Assembly (NCBI GenBank): GCA_013407085.1
Contig: JACCGJ010014427.1
Coordinates: 23,106 to 87,105, forward strand
Direction: 5' to 3'
DNA from: Atriophallophorus winterbourni
Taxonomy: Eukaryota; Platyhelminthes; Trematoda; Plagiorchiida; Microphallidae
Length of the DNA stretch: 64,000 bases
Shown one piece after another: positions 1-12,416 of this stretch. The position numbers were made by a program, and so were the translations under genes. Position 1 is the first letter of the stretch; each line of letters opens with the position of its first letter. The notes under the pieces were generated by a model that searched no databases, was not told where the DNA came from, and saw only the letters and a list, made by a program, of their open reading frames with translations.

Positions 1-189
1 TTCCATAAGCGTACCGTTACTACTCCATATTCCACCGAATCCTCCAACAATGGAAAAGAAACGATGGAATTGGATGAGGTGCCACAAAAGTTGAATGCGC
101 CTCCAACTTCACCTTCTCCTGTAAATAATTCAACACAACCTATTATTTCACCTCAAATTCCAAATAAAATTTATTACTTACTCACCTAA
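1..189 (+). pseudogene. Possible end of LINE ORF1 (partial)
   Basis: Frame 1 is open from the window edge to a TAA at 187-189 and encodes a Pro/Ser/Thr/Asn-rich stretch (for example STQPIISPQIPNK) with no recognisable domain. Its position upstream of the endonuclease frame fits the low-complexity end of a LINE ORF1 or a linker into ORF2. It could equally be the N-terminal part of a single long ORF2, because it is in the same frame as the downstream pol remnant. No function can be assigned. Confidence 0.3.
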
Positions 190-459
190 GGAAAAGAACC
201 ATCTTGCCCAAATTTCGACAAACTAGTGCGTTATTGCCTGCACCACCTCCTTTCAGGAATTCTTCAACTTTTGACATTAGAAATACTCGGAACTTTAATC
301 GTCGTATAATGCCTTATCCATTAGATTGGAACTTGGCATGGCAATTCAACCGGCCAAGTCCGCAATACCCGAGCCCATTTTCGAATTATTACACACAGCA
401 CTTTTTGACCATATTAGCTGGTCCCCCGACACCAATTATCCATATTTTAACTCATTTAA

Positions 460-3387
460 CACTCACTTTACTATGTTCCATTATTCAATTATGAGAAATT
501 TTTAAATCCTTCCACAAAGGCTTTTAACCTAAACCAACATGCTCCACATAATAATCAAATACATACTAAGCCATTTTCTGATCATAGCCCCTCATCTCTC
601 AGATTTATTCTTATCAATGCTCGATCCATGACTAACAAGATATTAGCTTTACGTTCATATCTTCTATCTAATCCCGCTGATATTATTCTTATAAGTGAAT
701 GTTGGACAAAAAAGAAACAATATGACTGTGAACTTCTGATTCCATACTATCACACTTTTAGAAAATACCGCGTTTCAAAAAGTGGAGAAGGTTGCTTTGT
801 TCATGTTCAATCTAATCTCCAAGCTAACGTCATCATTTCATCCTTCTTCGGTCATATCGAAGATTCTATCTGGCTGGCACTACCGGCCTTTGATCTTTTA
901 CTTGGATGCATCTACTATCCACCAGCTACTATTTCTTCATCGCTTTAACGCTTGGCTGATTGTTTCATAGAAGCCTCTGTCCACCCTTCCCGCTATAAAT
1001 TAATTGCAGGAGATTTTAACATGCCTCCACTTAACCAGGTAGAATGCAACGACATGAATTTTAATTCTTTTTCCAATACCACCAAACTATTAGGTTTTAC
1101 ACAGTTTGTTGATAAACCAACGCACAATAAAAATATACTCGACCTTGTCTTTACTTTGAATATGACACCTTCAAACCTGAACGTATCTCCGTCATTTTTT
1201 AATGGAGATCATAACATTATATCTTTTGAATTGAGTTGCAATAGCATAATAACTATTGTTAAAAAGCCACATATAATTACTCACATAGATTGGAAAATCT
1301 TTAAAAACCTCATTAGAAACGAAGATTGGACTGAAGTTTTCCTTTCTGACAATTTTAATGTAACCTCAGAAATCTTTCCTAATAAACTTGTTGAGTTACT
1401 ACAGAAATCTACTACCAGACATGCTAGACACACAAAACTGAGTAAAGCTCATAAGTTAGAAAAACGCATTGCTTATTTGACATCTTATGCTCGTAATAAG
1501 CATGATATCTCTCCCCTTTTACACGCTTATGAACTATCTGACAAACTAGTACAAATTAGGAACCACAAACTGATTTCTGATGAGTCTACAGCCCTCAAAT
1601 TTAGTAAAAAATAGAAATCATTATCTTAATTAATGAACGCTAGGGCATCGGAAAATTCGGATAAGATAAGCTACATCATTAAACAAGATCAGCATGGTAA
1701 TAATTGCACAGTAGTAACTGAGCCTTTGGCTATTTGCGAAGAATTTCTTTTATTTTTTAATGCTTTATATAATAACAACTCTTATCCAGAGGTAATCATA
1801 CACCCTACATGCAATACGTTAGACACAATTACAATTAATACCTCTGAAATACGTAAAGTTTGTAATCAGGTTACAATCTCCTACAAACCTGATGGAACAG
1901 GTTTCGTACCAGTAATATGCAAAATGGGATCTGGAGACTTCCTCTTATTACTACTCAATCACTTTAATACGTCTATCAAATCAGGAACTTTCCACTTAGA
2001 ATGGAAACATTTCGTTGTCATTCCGCGACATAAGTCCGGATCACTACACACAGTTACCAATTATCGACTCATTTATCACACACCACTTCTAGCTAGAATA
2101 TTTGAGAAGCTTGTCAGTTAGGCCACCCTGGCATACTTGACACCAAACTATTTCATATCAAACCAGCACGGATTTCTCAGCAGAAAATCTTGCGTCACTT
2201 GTCAACTAGAATTTCTAAATTACGTGACACAATCATTAGATTCAAACCTTGGAGTCATAGTTGTATTCATTGATATTATGAAAGCCTTCGACAGGGTCCC
2301 GCATAATCTACTCCTCGCAAAATTATCTGCTGTGGGTATTACTGGAAACCTACTTCCGTGGTTCAAATCTTTTCTTACTGGTCGCAAAGTTTCGGTAGAT
2401 ATAAATGGCTACCGTTCTAGAACTTTGCCAATTACAAGCGGAGTCATACAAGGAAGCGTTCTAGGTCCACTACTCTTCTTGATATTTATCAACGATATAC
2501 TATCTGTCATAACACACTGTAAGATCTTTTTGTTTGCAGATGATATAAAAGTCGCAATAGCCTTTCCATCCAACCAGACTAACGACTTTATATCAAAATT
2601 GAACCAAGACCTGGATGCTCTACTTCAATGGAGTATTCGAAACGGTCTTGAGTTCTCCACCAATAAATCAACTTTCATAAATTTCAACTGTATCATACCA
2701 AAAGATTCGATCATCCTGAATAATACACCACTACAACCAGCACAATGTGTACGTGATTTAGGTTATCGATATTCTGGATCACTTACAATTCATGAACAAA
2801 TTTGCTACTTAATTTCTAAAACAAAAAAGAATATAGGTTTACTTCATAGATTCATCTCTCTGCCTCAGTGCAAGCTGGAACTTTACAAGTTACATACACT
2901 ATCTTTATTAGATTACTGCAACATTATATCTAGTAACATTACTCGGTCTGATAGCTATGCTTTAGAAGGCATCCAACGTTCTTTCACACGATCCATTACC
3001 ACCAGTTCGGATAAGCATTCATATAAGGAAAGATGTTAGATCCTAGGATTGGAACCATTATGGTTTCGAAGAATAAAACAAAATCTTATACTCTTTTACA
3101 GAATATTGAAAAAAGATATGATCGACATTGATTTACAATCAGATTTCAAAAACTCTGAAGTATATAATCTTCGACACAAAAACAAAATATGTTTAACGGA
3201 AATCCACAATCGTATACCAAAAGATTTCTTTATTTATAAATATTCTCGTTTATGGAATTTACTTCCCAATAATATAAGTTTGAGCACTTCACAAACTGAA
3301 TTCAAAAAGCAACTCAACTCCTTTTTATCTCTGGAAACATTAGGTAAGCTATTTCTAATTAATACAACTATAGATAATTTAAACTGA
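460..3387 (+). pseudogene. LINE endonuclease-reverse transcriptase, broken by five nonsense codons
   Basis: One reading frame (frame 1) carries an apurinic-like (EEP) endonuclease followed by a reverse transcriptase. Endonuclease motifs visible are INARSMTNK (about 619), ISECW (about 691), AGDFNMP (about 1008) and GDHNIISFE (about 1207). RT motifs are FIDIMKAFDRVPH (about 2263), SGVIQGSVLGPLLF (about 2440) and FADDIKVAIAF (about 2531), so the catalytic Asp pair is retained. The frame is interrupted by in-frame stops at 946, 1612, 1627, 2119 and 3037, with no frameshift between 460 and 3387. The related copy at 21911-22613 has sense codons at the 1612 and 1627 positions. The protein would nick target DNA and copy the LINE RNA in place; this copy cannot make it in one piece. 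Confidence 0.8.
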
Positions 3388-3903
3388 TACGGCATAAAAG
3401 GCTTTTAATATTTTCAGCTATAAAAAATTTTCAAAGTGACATAACACTTTTTTCTTGAGAATTTACTTTTCAGAATTGTTGAAATTCAACAAAATACACT
3501 CTCACAATTCTTGAAATGGCGATACAAATCACATCTCCGTGACCTGATGAAGTGAACTCCCTATACAATTATCTGCGTTTGAAGTTGCATTTGGAACATC
3601 ATACATGAATAAACGTTGCGGTCCTGACCTGCCTAAATTGTAATTAACCCATTTCAAACAATTACTGTCGTATTCGTTAAAAACGTGAACCTTTATCATT
3701 TATTTTTCTAATATTCTATCAACTTTATGTTTTAAACGAGCTACAATCTGTACAAATGTTATCCAACTATATTTTACGGTTGTTAACAAAAAAATGTATT
3801 TATGTTTGACCTTAACATTTGTATAATTACCGTTTTATTTGATGTACTTATTCATGAAAACAAATGATCATGCATGGCAGGACTTGGTGTATCCAAGAAT
3901 ATA

Positions 3904-4160
<257 letters not shown>

Positions 4161-5036
4161 CAGTGGAAACCGGGTACAACGAATCGCTGGGGAGAGAGAG
4201 AAAAGCGCAGTTCGTTGTAAGTAAAACGCATTGTCAGACGTGATTTTGGCGCCGTTTTTCTGTACATGTGTAAACAATGAAGTAGTGAAGAATATCTTAA
4301 CTTTGTGTTTCTGTATGCGTGTAATCCATTTGATGAATAGATGATGCCACAGCACACAGATCACAACATTAATTTCAAGTTCATGTTAATAATAGTAAAT
4401 TTATTCTAAAACGAACGACATGAATGTTTCAGAGAGTTGCTTTTTCTGCTGCAGGAAGGTGGACAGCGTCGATTTAGCTATGCAATATTTTTAGCAATTT
4501 TAGATTTTGTCATTCAGCCATTCTCCACTTCAGCTAAAATTTCCCTTTTTTCTTTAGGCTAAACTGCTCCCGTTTTCGTTGTTTGTTAGCCATCGTGTAA
4601 CTGTAAGAAGGGAATGAAGTGTCTGCCTGAGTAATTGCAATTTGTCATGAGTCTGTGATTTCCAATCACAAAGAATTCACGTTATTTGCTTGTGCGTGCG
4701 TGCGAGTCAGTTAGCCACTGTAGGCTAGGCTGTCTGTGTCTCGCCAAGCTGTGTGTGTCAGTTCTATTCTTAGTGCACTGTAAGCCACTCTTAACGGAGA
4801 GTTGTGGGTTAGAGGCGAGACAAAGCGAGTTCGTTGTATGCATGAACTTTATTGAAAAAACATAGCTGTCGGGAACGTGTACAGTGTTCGTAATAAGCGA
4901 GATTCGTAACGAACAGATCCGTTGTACGAATGTTTTAAATAAGCTTACAATGAAGGAATTTATTTGGGAAATCATCGTGTGTTCGTTCAAACCGGGAATT
5001 CGTTTTAAGCGAGTTCGTTGTAGGTGGGTTCCACTG
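4161..5036. mobile_element. Non-autonomous pogo/Tigger-type MITE, 876 bp, TA target duplication
   Basis: Both ends begin CAGTGGAA when read inward: CAGTGGAAACCGGGTACAAC on the left and CAGTGGAACCCACCTACAAC on the right, flanked by TA at 4159-4160 and 5037-5038. Terminal inverted repeats are about 27 bp. TIRs starting CAGTGGAACC and TA duplication are typical of pogo/Tigger elements. The interior has several copies of a GCGAGTTCGTTGTA-like motif in both orientations and no transposase frame, so mobilisation must have been in trans. It lies inside the (ATT)n tail of the LINE, whose remainder continues to the right. Confidence 0.8.
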
Positions 5037-5106
5037 TATTAATATACTTAATATTATTATTATTATTATTATCATTATTATTATTAATATCATTATTATT
5101 ATCAGA
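5037..5106 (+). repeat. Remainder of the (ATT)n tail, right of the MITE
   Basis: ATT repeats with ATC and AAT variants continue from the MITE's right TA to about 5106, where sequence coding for gypsy RNase H begins abruptly. Confidence 0.8.
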
Positions 5107-6831
5107 ATGCAACTCACCTGAATCTTGGAAGATGATTTGATCTGCATGACGCTTGTGCACAGTTCTTGGATGTAGCCATGTTTCATTAGTGTATTTATAT
5201 GCACCAAGTGCTGAACTATCGCTGCAGTAGATTTTGCCAATGAAGATTTCGGATTGTAAATAAATTTCAGTGCTTGATGATCAGTTACCATAGTGAAATC
5301 ATTACCAAATAAATATTTGTGTAGGCGCATGACAGCTCAGTAAACAGCAAGCGTTTTTCGATGAGTCTGAGTATACATTTGTTCCGCTTTACTTGGTCGA
5401 CGTGAAATACACAATACCGGATGGCTATTTTGCTCTAAAACTGCACCAACTTCATGAGAGGAAGCATCCGTGATTAAAACAGAACGCAAATTTGTGTAAA
5501 CGGCTTATGTATAACACTGAATTGCAATATAGATAAAATATTTCGTAGTGTCTTTTCATGTTTGGAAGTCCACTTTAAAGTAGTAGTATTCATTAATGTA
5601 AACAATGAATTAGAACTGTTGCAAAATTCGAGCAGAATTTAGAATAATATTGTAGCATTCCCATTACCGATCGAAGTTCACTAAAAGGTTTAAGACGATT
5701 TTGGTCTGGATGGAGTACATTAGACGATACACAGTATCCGAGACAATAAATCTCATCGACAGGAATGATGCATTTATCCGGATTTACTTTCACGTTGTAA
5801 TGTTTGAAACGAGAGAGTAAAGCTAATGAACGTTGATCGTGAACACGATTATCAAGTGCACGAATAACAATATCGTCTTGATAGACTTCGACACCAGGGA
5901 GGCTATCAATAATACTGTTCCTCACATCCTGAAATACCGCTGGTGAAACAGATGAGCCAAACGAAAGAAACATATAACGATACAATCCAAGAGGCGTGTT
6001 GATTGTTGTAGCTCTACTTAATGCTTCATCAAGTGGTATCTGTAAGTAGGCATCCTTGAGATCGATTTTCGAGAAAACACATGAACCATGTAAACGAGAT
6101 AATATAGCTTCAAGTTCATCAATCGTGCAACTTCGTATCATTAATCGAGAGTTTCGTGTCACTTTGTAATCTCCACAAACACGATGTGTATTTCAGAAGT
6201 GTAACTATTGGCGTGGCACATTTGGAGGCTGCCACTATAAACAATAATTTCAGGTTCACACAAAGAATTAATCATTGATATAACAGGTTCCCTTAAACCA
6301 TATGCAATGGGGCGACGTTTCAAAAATATAGGATCGCCAGTTATTTTTAAATGAACAGGTTCAATGTTTATGCCACCAAAATGCAATGCACACTGACGAA
6401 TTAAATCTTTTATTGCATGGGAGTCAAATTTGAATAATGAACTTGTAGACAAAAAGGAAAAGTAAATATTGAGTAATTTCAGAGATTCTAAGCCAAGCAT
6501 AGTTGCACCAAATTTCGTGACAATGAATGAACACTCAACTGGTTGGGCAGTACCATATCTGACTGAAATAAAGCAAACTCCGACCACAGGTACAAAATGT
6601 CCTGTAACGCCGTGAATCGGAATGTCAGATTGATAAATTTGAGCATCAAGGGCTAACATTTCAAAGTTATTTAATGGAATTAATGATTACAAACTTCCTG
6701 TGTCGAGTAAAAATTCGTGAAAACCATAACTACTTAATATACGTTTACCAATATGAGACACTGCGGATGGTAACACTGATAATGTTAGTGAGATGATTCG
6801 ATTTTCAACATTGACGACATTTGAATCATAA
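5107..6831 (-). pseudogene. Gypsy Y pol: protease, RT and RNase H remains
   Basis: Read on the minus strand from 6831 downwards. A protease with FLLDTGS lies at about 6690-6710. The RT entry (PIFLKRRPIAYGLREPV) lies at about 6280-6335. The RT core at 5593-6162 has FSKIDLKDAYLQIPL, the catalytic YQDD at about 5875 and VNPDKC. The RNase H start (LITDASSHEVGAVL) lies at about 5440-5475, and VTDHQALKFIYNP at about 5250-5290. At least two frame breaks separate these blocks, and the frame stops at the (ATT)n boundary. The YQDD and TDHQALKFI forms recall the K02A2.6/Mag-like side of Ty3/gypsy; this subgrouping is tentative. Confidence 0.75.
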
Positions 6832-6836
6832 CTATG

Positions 6837-7261
6837 TGTAACCACCAGAACGGTCCGGGGAGAAGCGAGTTGAACGTCAAAGATTTCAGTCACGTTATAA
6901 ACACCAGTGTGTCTATCCAACGATTGAGTTACGCGTCCAAACCCACCAAGATATTGACAAGACAATACGTGAGATGAGTACAGTACAATTGAAGCAAAAT
7001 AATTATACAATAAAAATAGAAAACCTCAATTATTTCGCTTTTTAATGAATCCAAAAACTAGAATATTCAACAGCAACAATGACCACGAGTGATCGCAACT
7101 TCAAATAGCGCGGGAACGGCAAAATAAAAATACACAAAAATAAGCCCGAAAACGATATATTCGAGTAGTTCAGTAAAACAAAAATTGTAAAAAATATACA
7201 AAAATACCAACAGATTTAAACAATTAGTTGTCAATAAATTTATTTCAACGTACATCTTAAA
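6837..7261 (-). repeat. BEL X 3' LTR
   Basis: The 425-bp sequence matches 9049-9383 plus 19551-19643 along its length. In element sense it starts TTTAAGATG (a mutated TG start; the partner has TGTAATATG) and ends GGTGGTTACA. It is flanked on its outer side by CTATG at 6832-6836. Confidence 0.8.
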
Positions 7262-9048
7262 CCGCGTCCCGAAATCCTCGTCGGATTTTTTAAGGCTGAC
7301 AGCGTACATGCTCTGGTATTTTAATCTACAACTTTATCCATCTCTGATTGTAATATAATACCAATCAGACGTTATTACCTAGAACAAAGTGAGATAATGT
7401 CATAATGCACAAGACGTTTTTCATAGCTCACACATGTGACAAAATTTACCGGCTTCTTCAGCCATATTTGTTAGAAGCTACACGTTTTTCATGCCTTACC
7501 ACAACCAATCTAGCTGGCCTTTTCCCATTACGTGAAAAAACCAGTTCCGGTAACAGCATCCCCGTTCGACGATATCGTTGTATTTTCTTCTAGTACAGTC
7601 AAATCTGTCCAGAAGTATGTTTGATCTAATTCCAAATGAATTCCTTCCTTTAGTACGGTAGTAAGTGATACTGCCAACTTAGCGGCTACTAGTTTCAGAC
7701 GCAGAATAGTAACGTGCTTTACTAGAGCTACGCGCGAGTAGAGTAGGTAACAATATGAGAGATCCGACTTCGGACCAAATCGAATGTAAATCGCGGCTCC
7801 ATACCCAACTTTCAACGCATCACAGAATGCATGTAACTGAGACCGAACTACGTGAGCACTTTCGCGCTTCTTACATCTAGGAATTCTTAGTGATTACAGT
7901 TACCGAACATTAGACACTTAGATCTTCTGAACTCGCACGTCTGTCGAACATAGTTTATCATTCCAATACAAGTTTTTGGAAAAATGTTTTTTTAATAGCA
8001 ACTTGGCAGGCAACATAATTGCAGCGACGAACCCCAATTGATCAAACAAGGAAAAAACCGCTGACAGTAGCGACCGTCTTGTAAGGGGAACATCTTTCGG
8101 CTAAAACAAAAGCGAAACTCATCAGCAACCAAATCTCAATCAAGATCCGATGTTCTATCAGAAGGGACGGGATTCAGATAAAATTCACCATCCGGATTAG
8201 CTAATTCTTTATCTGAAACATCTTTCAAACGGCAAGACCTTTTGACGAGTTGAACGGTCTTTATTTCTTCTCTCGTTAGCTGTTTATCACTCGATGCACT
8301 ATCGTGTAAAACCCCTAAATTACCAGGTTTCTAAGGGTTAATAACTGCGTGGTAAGGAAGGTCGAACGTTTGTCGACAATTGATGATCCGGAACAGGAGT
8401 TGCATATCCGCAGATAAAATTGCGTTCCATCACGCTTGCATACCTTTGAAGTAACTCAGGATTTCACATAAACCTAGAACGCAGACTCTGTGAAAGCGAC
8501 GTTGCTTGTTTATATTTGCGGCAGATTTTATGGAAATCTCTCTTTCTAGGTGAACACACTTCAAAATAGCCATCTTTCTGTTTAGTCCCACAATACGCTT
8601 GTAACACGTCCGCTCCAATAAACAGGCCAACTGCGGTAACGGGACTATCATTTGAAACAAAATCCTTCAAATGATTAGGTAGAGCGAGGCAGTCTTTTTT
8701 CGTCAAATGCTTAATCATTTCAGGATATTGCATGGACTCATCCATCTTAGAAAGTTCAAATCTTAGTCAAGCATATTCGGGCAATGTTGGTAGCCTTCAA
8801 AATTTGCAGCTCGTTTTCTAGCTCTAACTTCAGACGCAGTTAGTCAGCCAATTGTGCCAACAACAACTGCATTCTAGGATTATCCGAATTGCAATTAAGT
8901 GCCGAACCAGAGTATGATACATTATCAACCAATGTAGAACCACCGACTCGCCCGTCAAACAGGTACTTTTTTTATTGATTCGTGGATGGATCTTTGAGCA
9001 TTCGTTCTCCATCTTCTGCCAATAATGGAAACGAAGCCAATTTAATAC
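7262..9048 (-). pseudogene. BEL X internal region: gag, protease and RNase H fragments
   Basis: The minus strand shows a short coiled-coil-like Leu/Glu-rich segment (LRLKLELENELQILKA) at about 8780-8850. It is followed by an AVGLFIGADVLQAY segment at about 8580-8640, which resembles the end of a BEL protease domain (IG.DVP.A). At 7528-7815 there is an RNase H fragment with SRVALVKHVTILRLKLVAA and YFWTD, matching the BEL pattern (SRV.P...TIPRLEL.AA and FWTDS). RT and integrase are not recognisable. Several stops and frame changes are present, so no protein is made. Confidence 0.65.
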
Positions 9049-9383
9049 TGTTACCACCAAAACGGTCCGGGGAGAACGGAGTTCAGCGTCAAAGATTTCA
9101 GTAACGTTATAAACACCAGTGTGCCTATCCAACGGTTGAGTAATACGTCCAAACCCACCAAGATATTGACAAAACAATACGTGAGATGAGTACGGTACTA
9201 TTGAAGCAAAATAATTATACAATGAAAATAGAAAACCTCATTTATTCCGCTTCGTACTGAATCCAAAAACAAGAATATTCAACAGCAACAATGACCAAGA
9301 GTGATCGCAACTTCAAATAGCGCGGTAACGGCCAAATAAAGATACACAAAACTAAATTCGAGAACGAATAAAGTCAAGTAGTT
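9049..9383 (-). repeat. BEL X 5' LTR, left part (split by gypsy Z)
   Basis: Matches 6837-7171 with scattered substitutions and is cut off at ..AAGTAGTT. The same sequence resumes at 19551 after the duplicated AGTT, as the uninterrupted partner LTR shows. Confidence 0.85.
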
Positions 9384-9770
9384 TGTGGTGGTTCAGGCCA
9401 CGTGAAATTACAGTATGTGTGTAAAAAGTAAAAAGGTAACCACTCACAGTAATTCTTCGATTGAAATAAAAGCGACTCTTCCCGGCTTGTTAATTGAATA
9501 CTCCGGTCCAGACGTCAAAGTATTATCACAGAAGTAACCGCGGTAAATCCGAAAATCAGGTGCGGCTGGTGTATGGAGCTGTCTTTTCATAGCAAGCAAG
9601 CAATCTCCCCACAATCCACAGTCAGATTTCCAAGCACGCAGTACGGGTATCGAAGGAGATGAGAAGGGCAACTCCGAGCGGACGAAAATTTATATTCGTA
9701 AAATCCGGGTACAGTTCAAAAAGTGTACATTGATTGATACAAACAAAAATGTTTACAGAAAAATGGCATA
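9384..9770 (-). repeat. Gypsy Z 3' LTR
   Basis: About 387 bp, starting TGTGGTGGTTCAGG on the plus strand and ending ..AAATGGCATA. It matches 19164-19550. The 4-bp AGTT duplication implies the element edge includes the terminal TA; an edge at the canonical CA (9768) would leave no perfect duplication. Confidence 0.88.
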
Positions 9771-9782
9771 GTTCTCCCCCCT
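9771..9782 (-). other. Gypsy Z polypurine tract
   Basis: On the minus strand the bases just upstream of the 3' LTR read AGGGGGGAGAAC, the usual primer for plus-strand DNA synthesis. Its position fixes the element orientation. Confidence 0.75.
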
Positions 9783-9819
9783 AGAGTGTCTGGCCCGAAG
9801 ACGACGCTCGAAGAAATCG

Positions 9820-11226
9820 TTAGGCTGTAAAGTCATCAAACTTTGATGGAAAAAGGACTTTTCGACCAGATCGGGTTTGCCTGTTAGGGTCAGCTTGTTT
9901 GATACACGGGGGTAAAGGGGGTTTCCTTGAGGGATCGAAAGTACCGGTGTGCTTCGGTTTGGGGGATGGAGGGACGAAATCTTGAGAAGCAACGTTCGGG
10001 GTATTTTCTTTCGCCTCTGGTGCTGGTTCGACGTAAGCTACTTTCAAACGATCGACGCTGATGGTCTCGTGTGTTTCGTTGCGTTCAATAACGAAGTATT
10101 TTGGATACCTGTTGATTACCTTGTACAGGCCAGTGTATGGCGGCTGAAGCAGTCGACGTAATTGATCTACCCGCACAAACACGAAGTCGCAAGTATTCAA
10201 GTCAGGTGGAATGTAGCTGAGTTGAGCATGCTGTCGAGTTGGAGTAGCTCGTAAGTTTTTCATGAAGCTGTGAAGGCGGCTGACATATTGTGGCACGGTG
10301 AGGTCCAATGATGAGTCGGAAAATGTCAGGAATTCGCCTGGAATGGTAAGTGTTCTACCGTACAGCATTTTAGCAGCTGAACACCATAGGTCTTCTTTCA
10401 CTGTGGTATGTATACCAAGGAGTACTAGGGGTAGTGTATCGGACCAACTTTCAGTATTCCCATGAAACATGAGTGCGGCTTTGAGTTGGCGGTGAAATCT
10501 TTCGACTAAGCCGTTCAAAGAAGGGCGGGGGTCTGTAGTCTGAACGTGTTTCAGACCGATTATGTTGTTCAGTTTCTTGAAAAGCGTTGTTTGAAATTGG
10601 AAACCTCTGTCGGTAGTGATGGTGTTTGGTACGCCAAAATTACTGATCCAGTGCTGAATAAAAGCTTTAGCAACAGTTTTTTCACTGATATCAGGGATTA
10701 CTACTGCCATTGGCCAACGCGTAAAACTATCAATGCAGGTAAGTATGTAGAACATCCGTTAGAGACTGCTAGTGGGCCGACGAGATCCAAATGCACGCGT
10801 TGGAAACGTTCAGTAACTAATGGAATTACCAGGGTAGCTGATAGTGTGTCGTTGAAGCTTGTTCTGTTGACATCGCGAGCAACTTTTTGTCCAAAGTTGT
10901 ATGTCTTTATGCATGTCAGACCAGAGGTAGCGAGAACCGATTAATTTTCGTGTCGCTCTTACTCCAGGATGTGATAAACCATGCAAGTAGTCAGAAACTC
11001 TACGTCTCATGTCTGAGGGGACGATCAGACACGGTTTTCCTGTTGCCATGTCACAAATCAGGTAATGTGGAGAATCGAGTATCGGGATTCGGCGGACTTT
11101 TCTTATCTCTGAAGTTTCATAGCGACTAAGTACCAGATCAGATTGCTGCGAACGTGCTAGTTGTTCCAAATCGATTCCAGGCAGGTCGATGGCACTCAGT
11201 TGAATCCGAGAAAACGTATCCGACAC
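9820..11226 (-). pseudogene. Gypsy Z integrase (zinc-binding, DDE core, GPY/F-like C-terminus), frame-disrupted
   Basis: The first part (11226-10810) holds the H2C2 zinc-binding motif: HGLSHPGVRATRKL followed by CSRCQQNK. The second part (10755-9820) holds the catalytic triad: D in LTCIDSFTRWP, D in TITTDRGFQF and E in GLVERFHRQLK. It ends with PYTGLYKVINRYPKYFVIER and a Pro/Lys-rich tail. The two parts are in the same frame, but the stretch between them (about 10745-10840) reads in another frame (RFQRVHLDLVGPLAV), so two compensating indels are present. The enzyme would join element DNA to the host chromosome. All catalytic residues survive, but the frame does not. Confidence 0.85.
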
Positions 11227-11229
11227 TGT

Positions 11230-11820
11230 GTTTGACGAGCCAGATAGGTAACGAATGTCACTCGTGAATAGGGAGATGTAGACTAATGGACGGATTTCTC
11301 GTGGTGAATAACGATCGGAAGTTCTGGCGAGCGCAAACGTTAGCGGTTTGTGGTCGGTGTAAACCGTGAAAAGGCGACTTTCGAGGAAATGCCGGAAATG
11401 GCAAATGAAATAATAAACAGCGAGGAGCCCGCAACCAAAGGTACTATATCATGTCTGCGCTGGATGTAGTCGGCGCTAAAAGAAGGCTAAGGGTCTAATC
11501 GTGTTATCGACCTCTTGTTGGAGTACTGCACCTACCGCTTCGTTTGATGCATCGGTAACAAGCGATAAGCGAGCATCTGTCTCAGCTGATATATAAGTCA
11601 GAGTTGTCGCCTGCTCAAAAGCAGATTAAAGCGCGTCAAAAGCTTCGATCGCTTTTGGATTCATTGAAAAATTTCTTTCTTCGCAGCGAAAAAATCTGTA
11701 AGCGGTTGAGCTTACTTAGCGCAATGGAAAATGAATCGTCTGTAGTAGTTGACTAGGCCCAAAAATCGACGCAACTGGAGGATTGAACTCGGGCATGGAT
11801 AATCGCGGATGGCAGAGACT
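11230..11820 (-). pseudogene. Gypsy Z RT connection and RNase H, heavily degraded
   Basis: No long frame remains, but gypsy motifs are readable in pieces on the minus strand: [15 protein letters not shown] (about 11730-11780), RLFTVYTDHKPLTFAL (about 11335-11380) and a tail close to YISLFTSDIRYLSGSSNTVSD that runs into the integrase part. Stops and frame changes are frequent. Decay is stronger here than in the flanking RT and integrase. Confidence 0.7.
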
Positions 11821-12375
11821 TTAATTCCGGTGGAATCGATGCGGTGACCGAAAGTCTAGTGTTTCCACATAAAAGATGCATTTATCTGGATTCACGACAA
11901 TACCATACTGAGATAGGCGCTGAAAAACCTCTCGAAGATGCTCAACATGTTCTGTCGATGTGTTGTTAGCAATTAGCACGTCAACAATATAAACGTATAC
12001 GAAAGGCAATCCCTTAAATACTTGATCCATAAAACGCTGGAAAGTTTGTGCGGCATTTCGGAGACCAAATGGCATTCGTACGAATTCATATAAGCCAAAT
12101 GGTGTCGTGACAGCCGTTTTAGGGATATCTTCCTTCGCAACTGGGATTTGGTGATAGGCGCGTACTAGGTCAAGCTTCGAGAACACGGTTTTTCCGTTTA
12201 GGGACGCCGTAAAATCGCGGATGTGTGGAATGGGGTAACGGTCTGGTACCGTAATGCGATTAAGTGCCCTATAATCTCCGCATGGGCGTCTAGTATCTGC
12301 GGTACTTTTTTCAACCATATGTAGGGGAGAAGCCCATGGTGAGGTCGACGGGTGGATGATTCCTAGCTCCAACAT
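11821..12375 (-). pseudogene. Gypsy Z reverse transcriptase core with catalytic Asp replaced
   Basis: The RT motifs are in order: [62 protein letters not shown] and VNPDKC. The catalytic motif, normally Y-I-D-D, reads Y-I-V-D (codons at about 11988-12000), so one of the two metal-binding aspartates is lost. The frame is also separated from gag-protease by a one-base shift in a C run near 12447-12452 (plus-strand G run). It is non-functional on two counts. Confidence 0.88.
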
Positions 12376-12416
12376 ATGTTCAAACTCTTGTTTGGCGATC
12401 GCCAGTTTGCTTGGAG

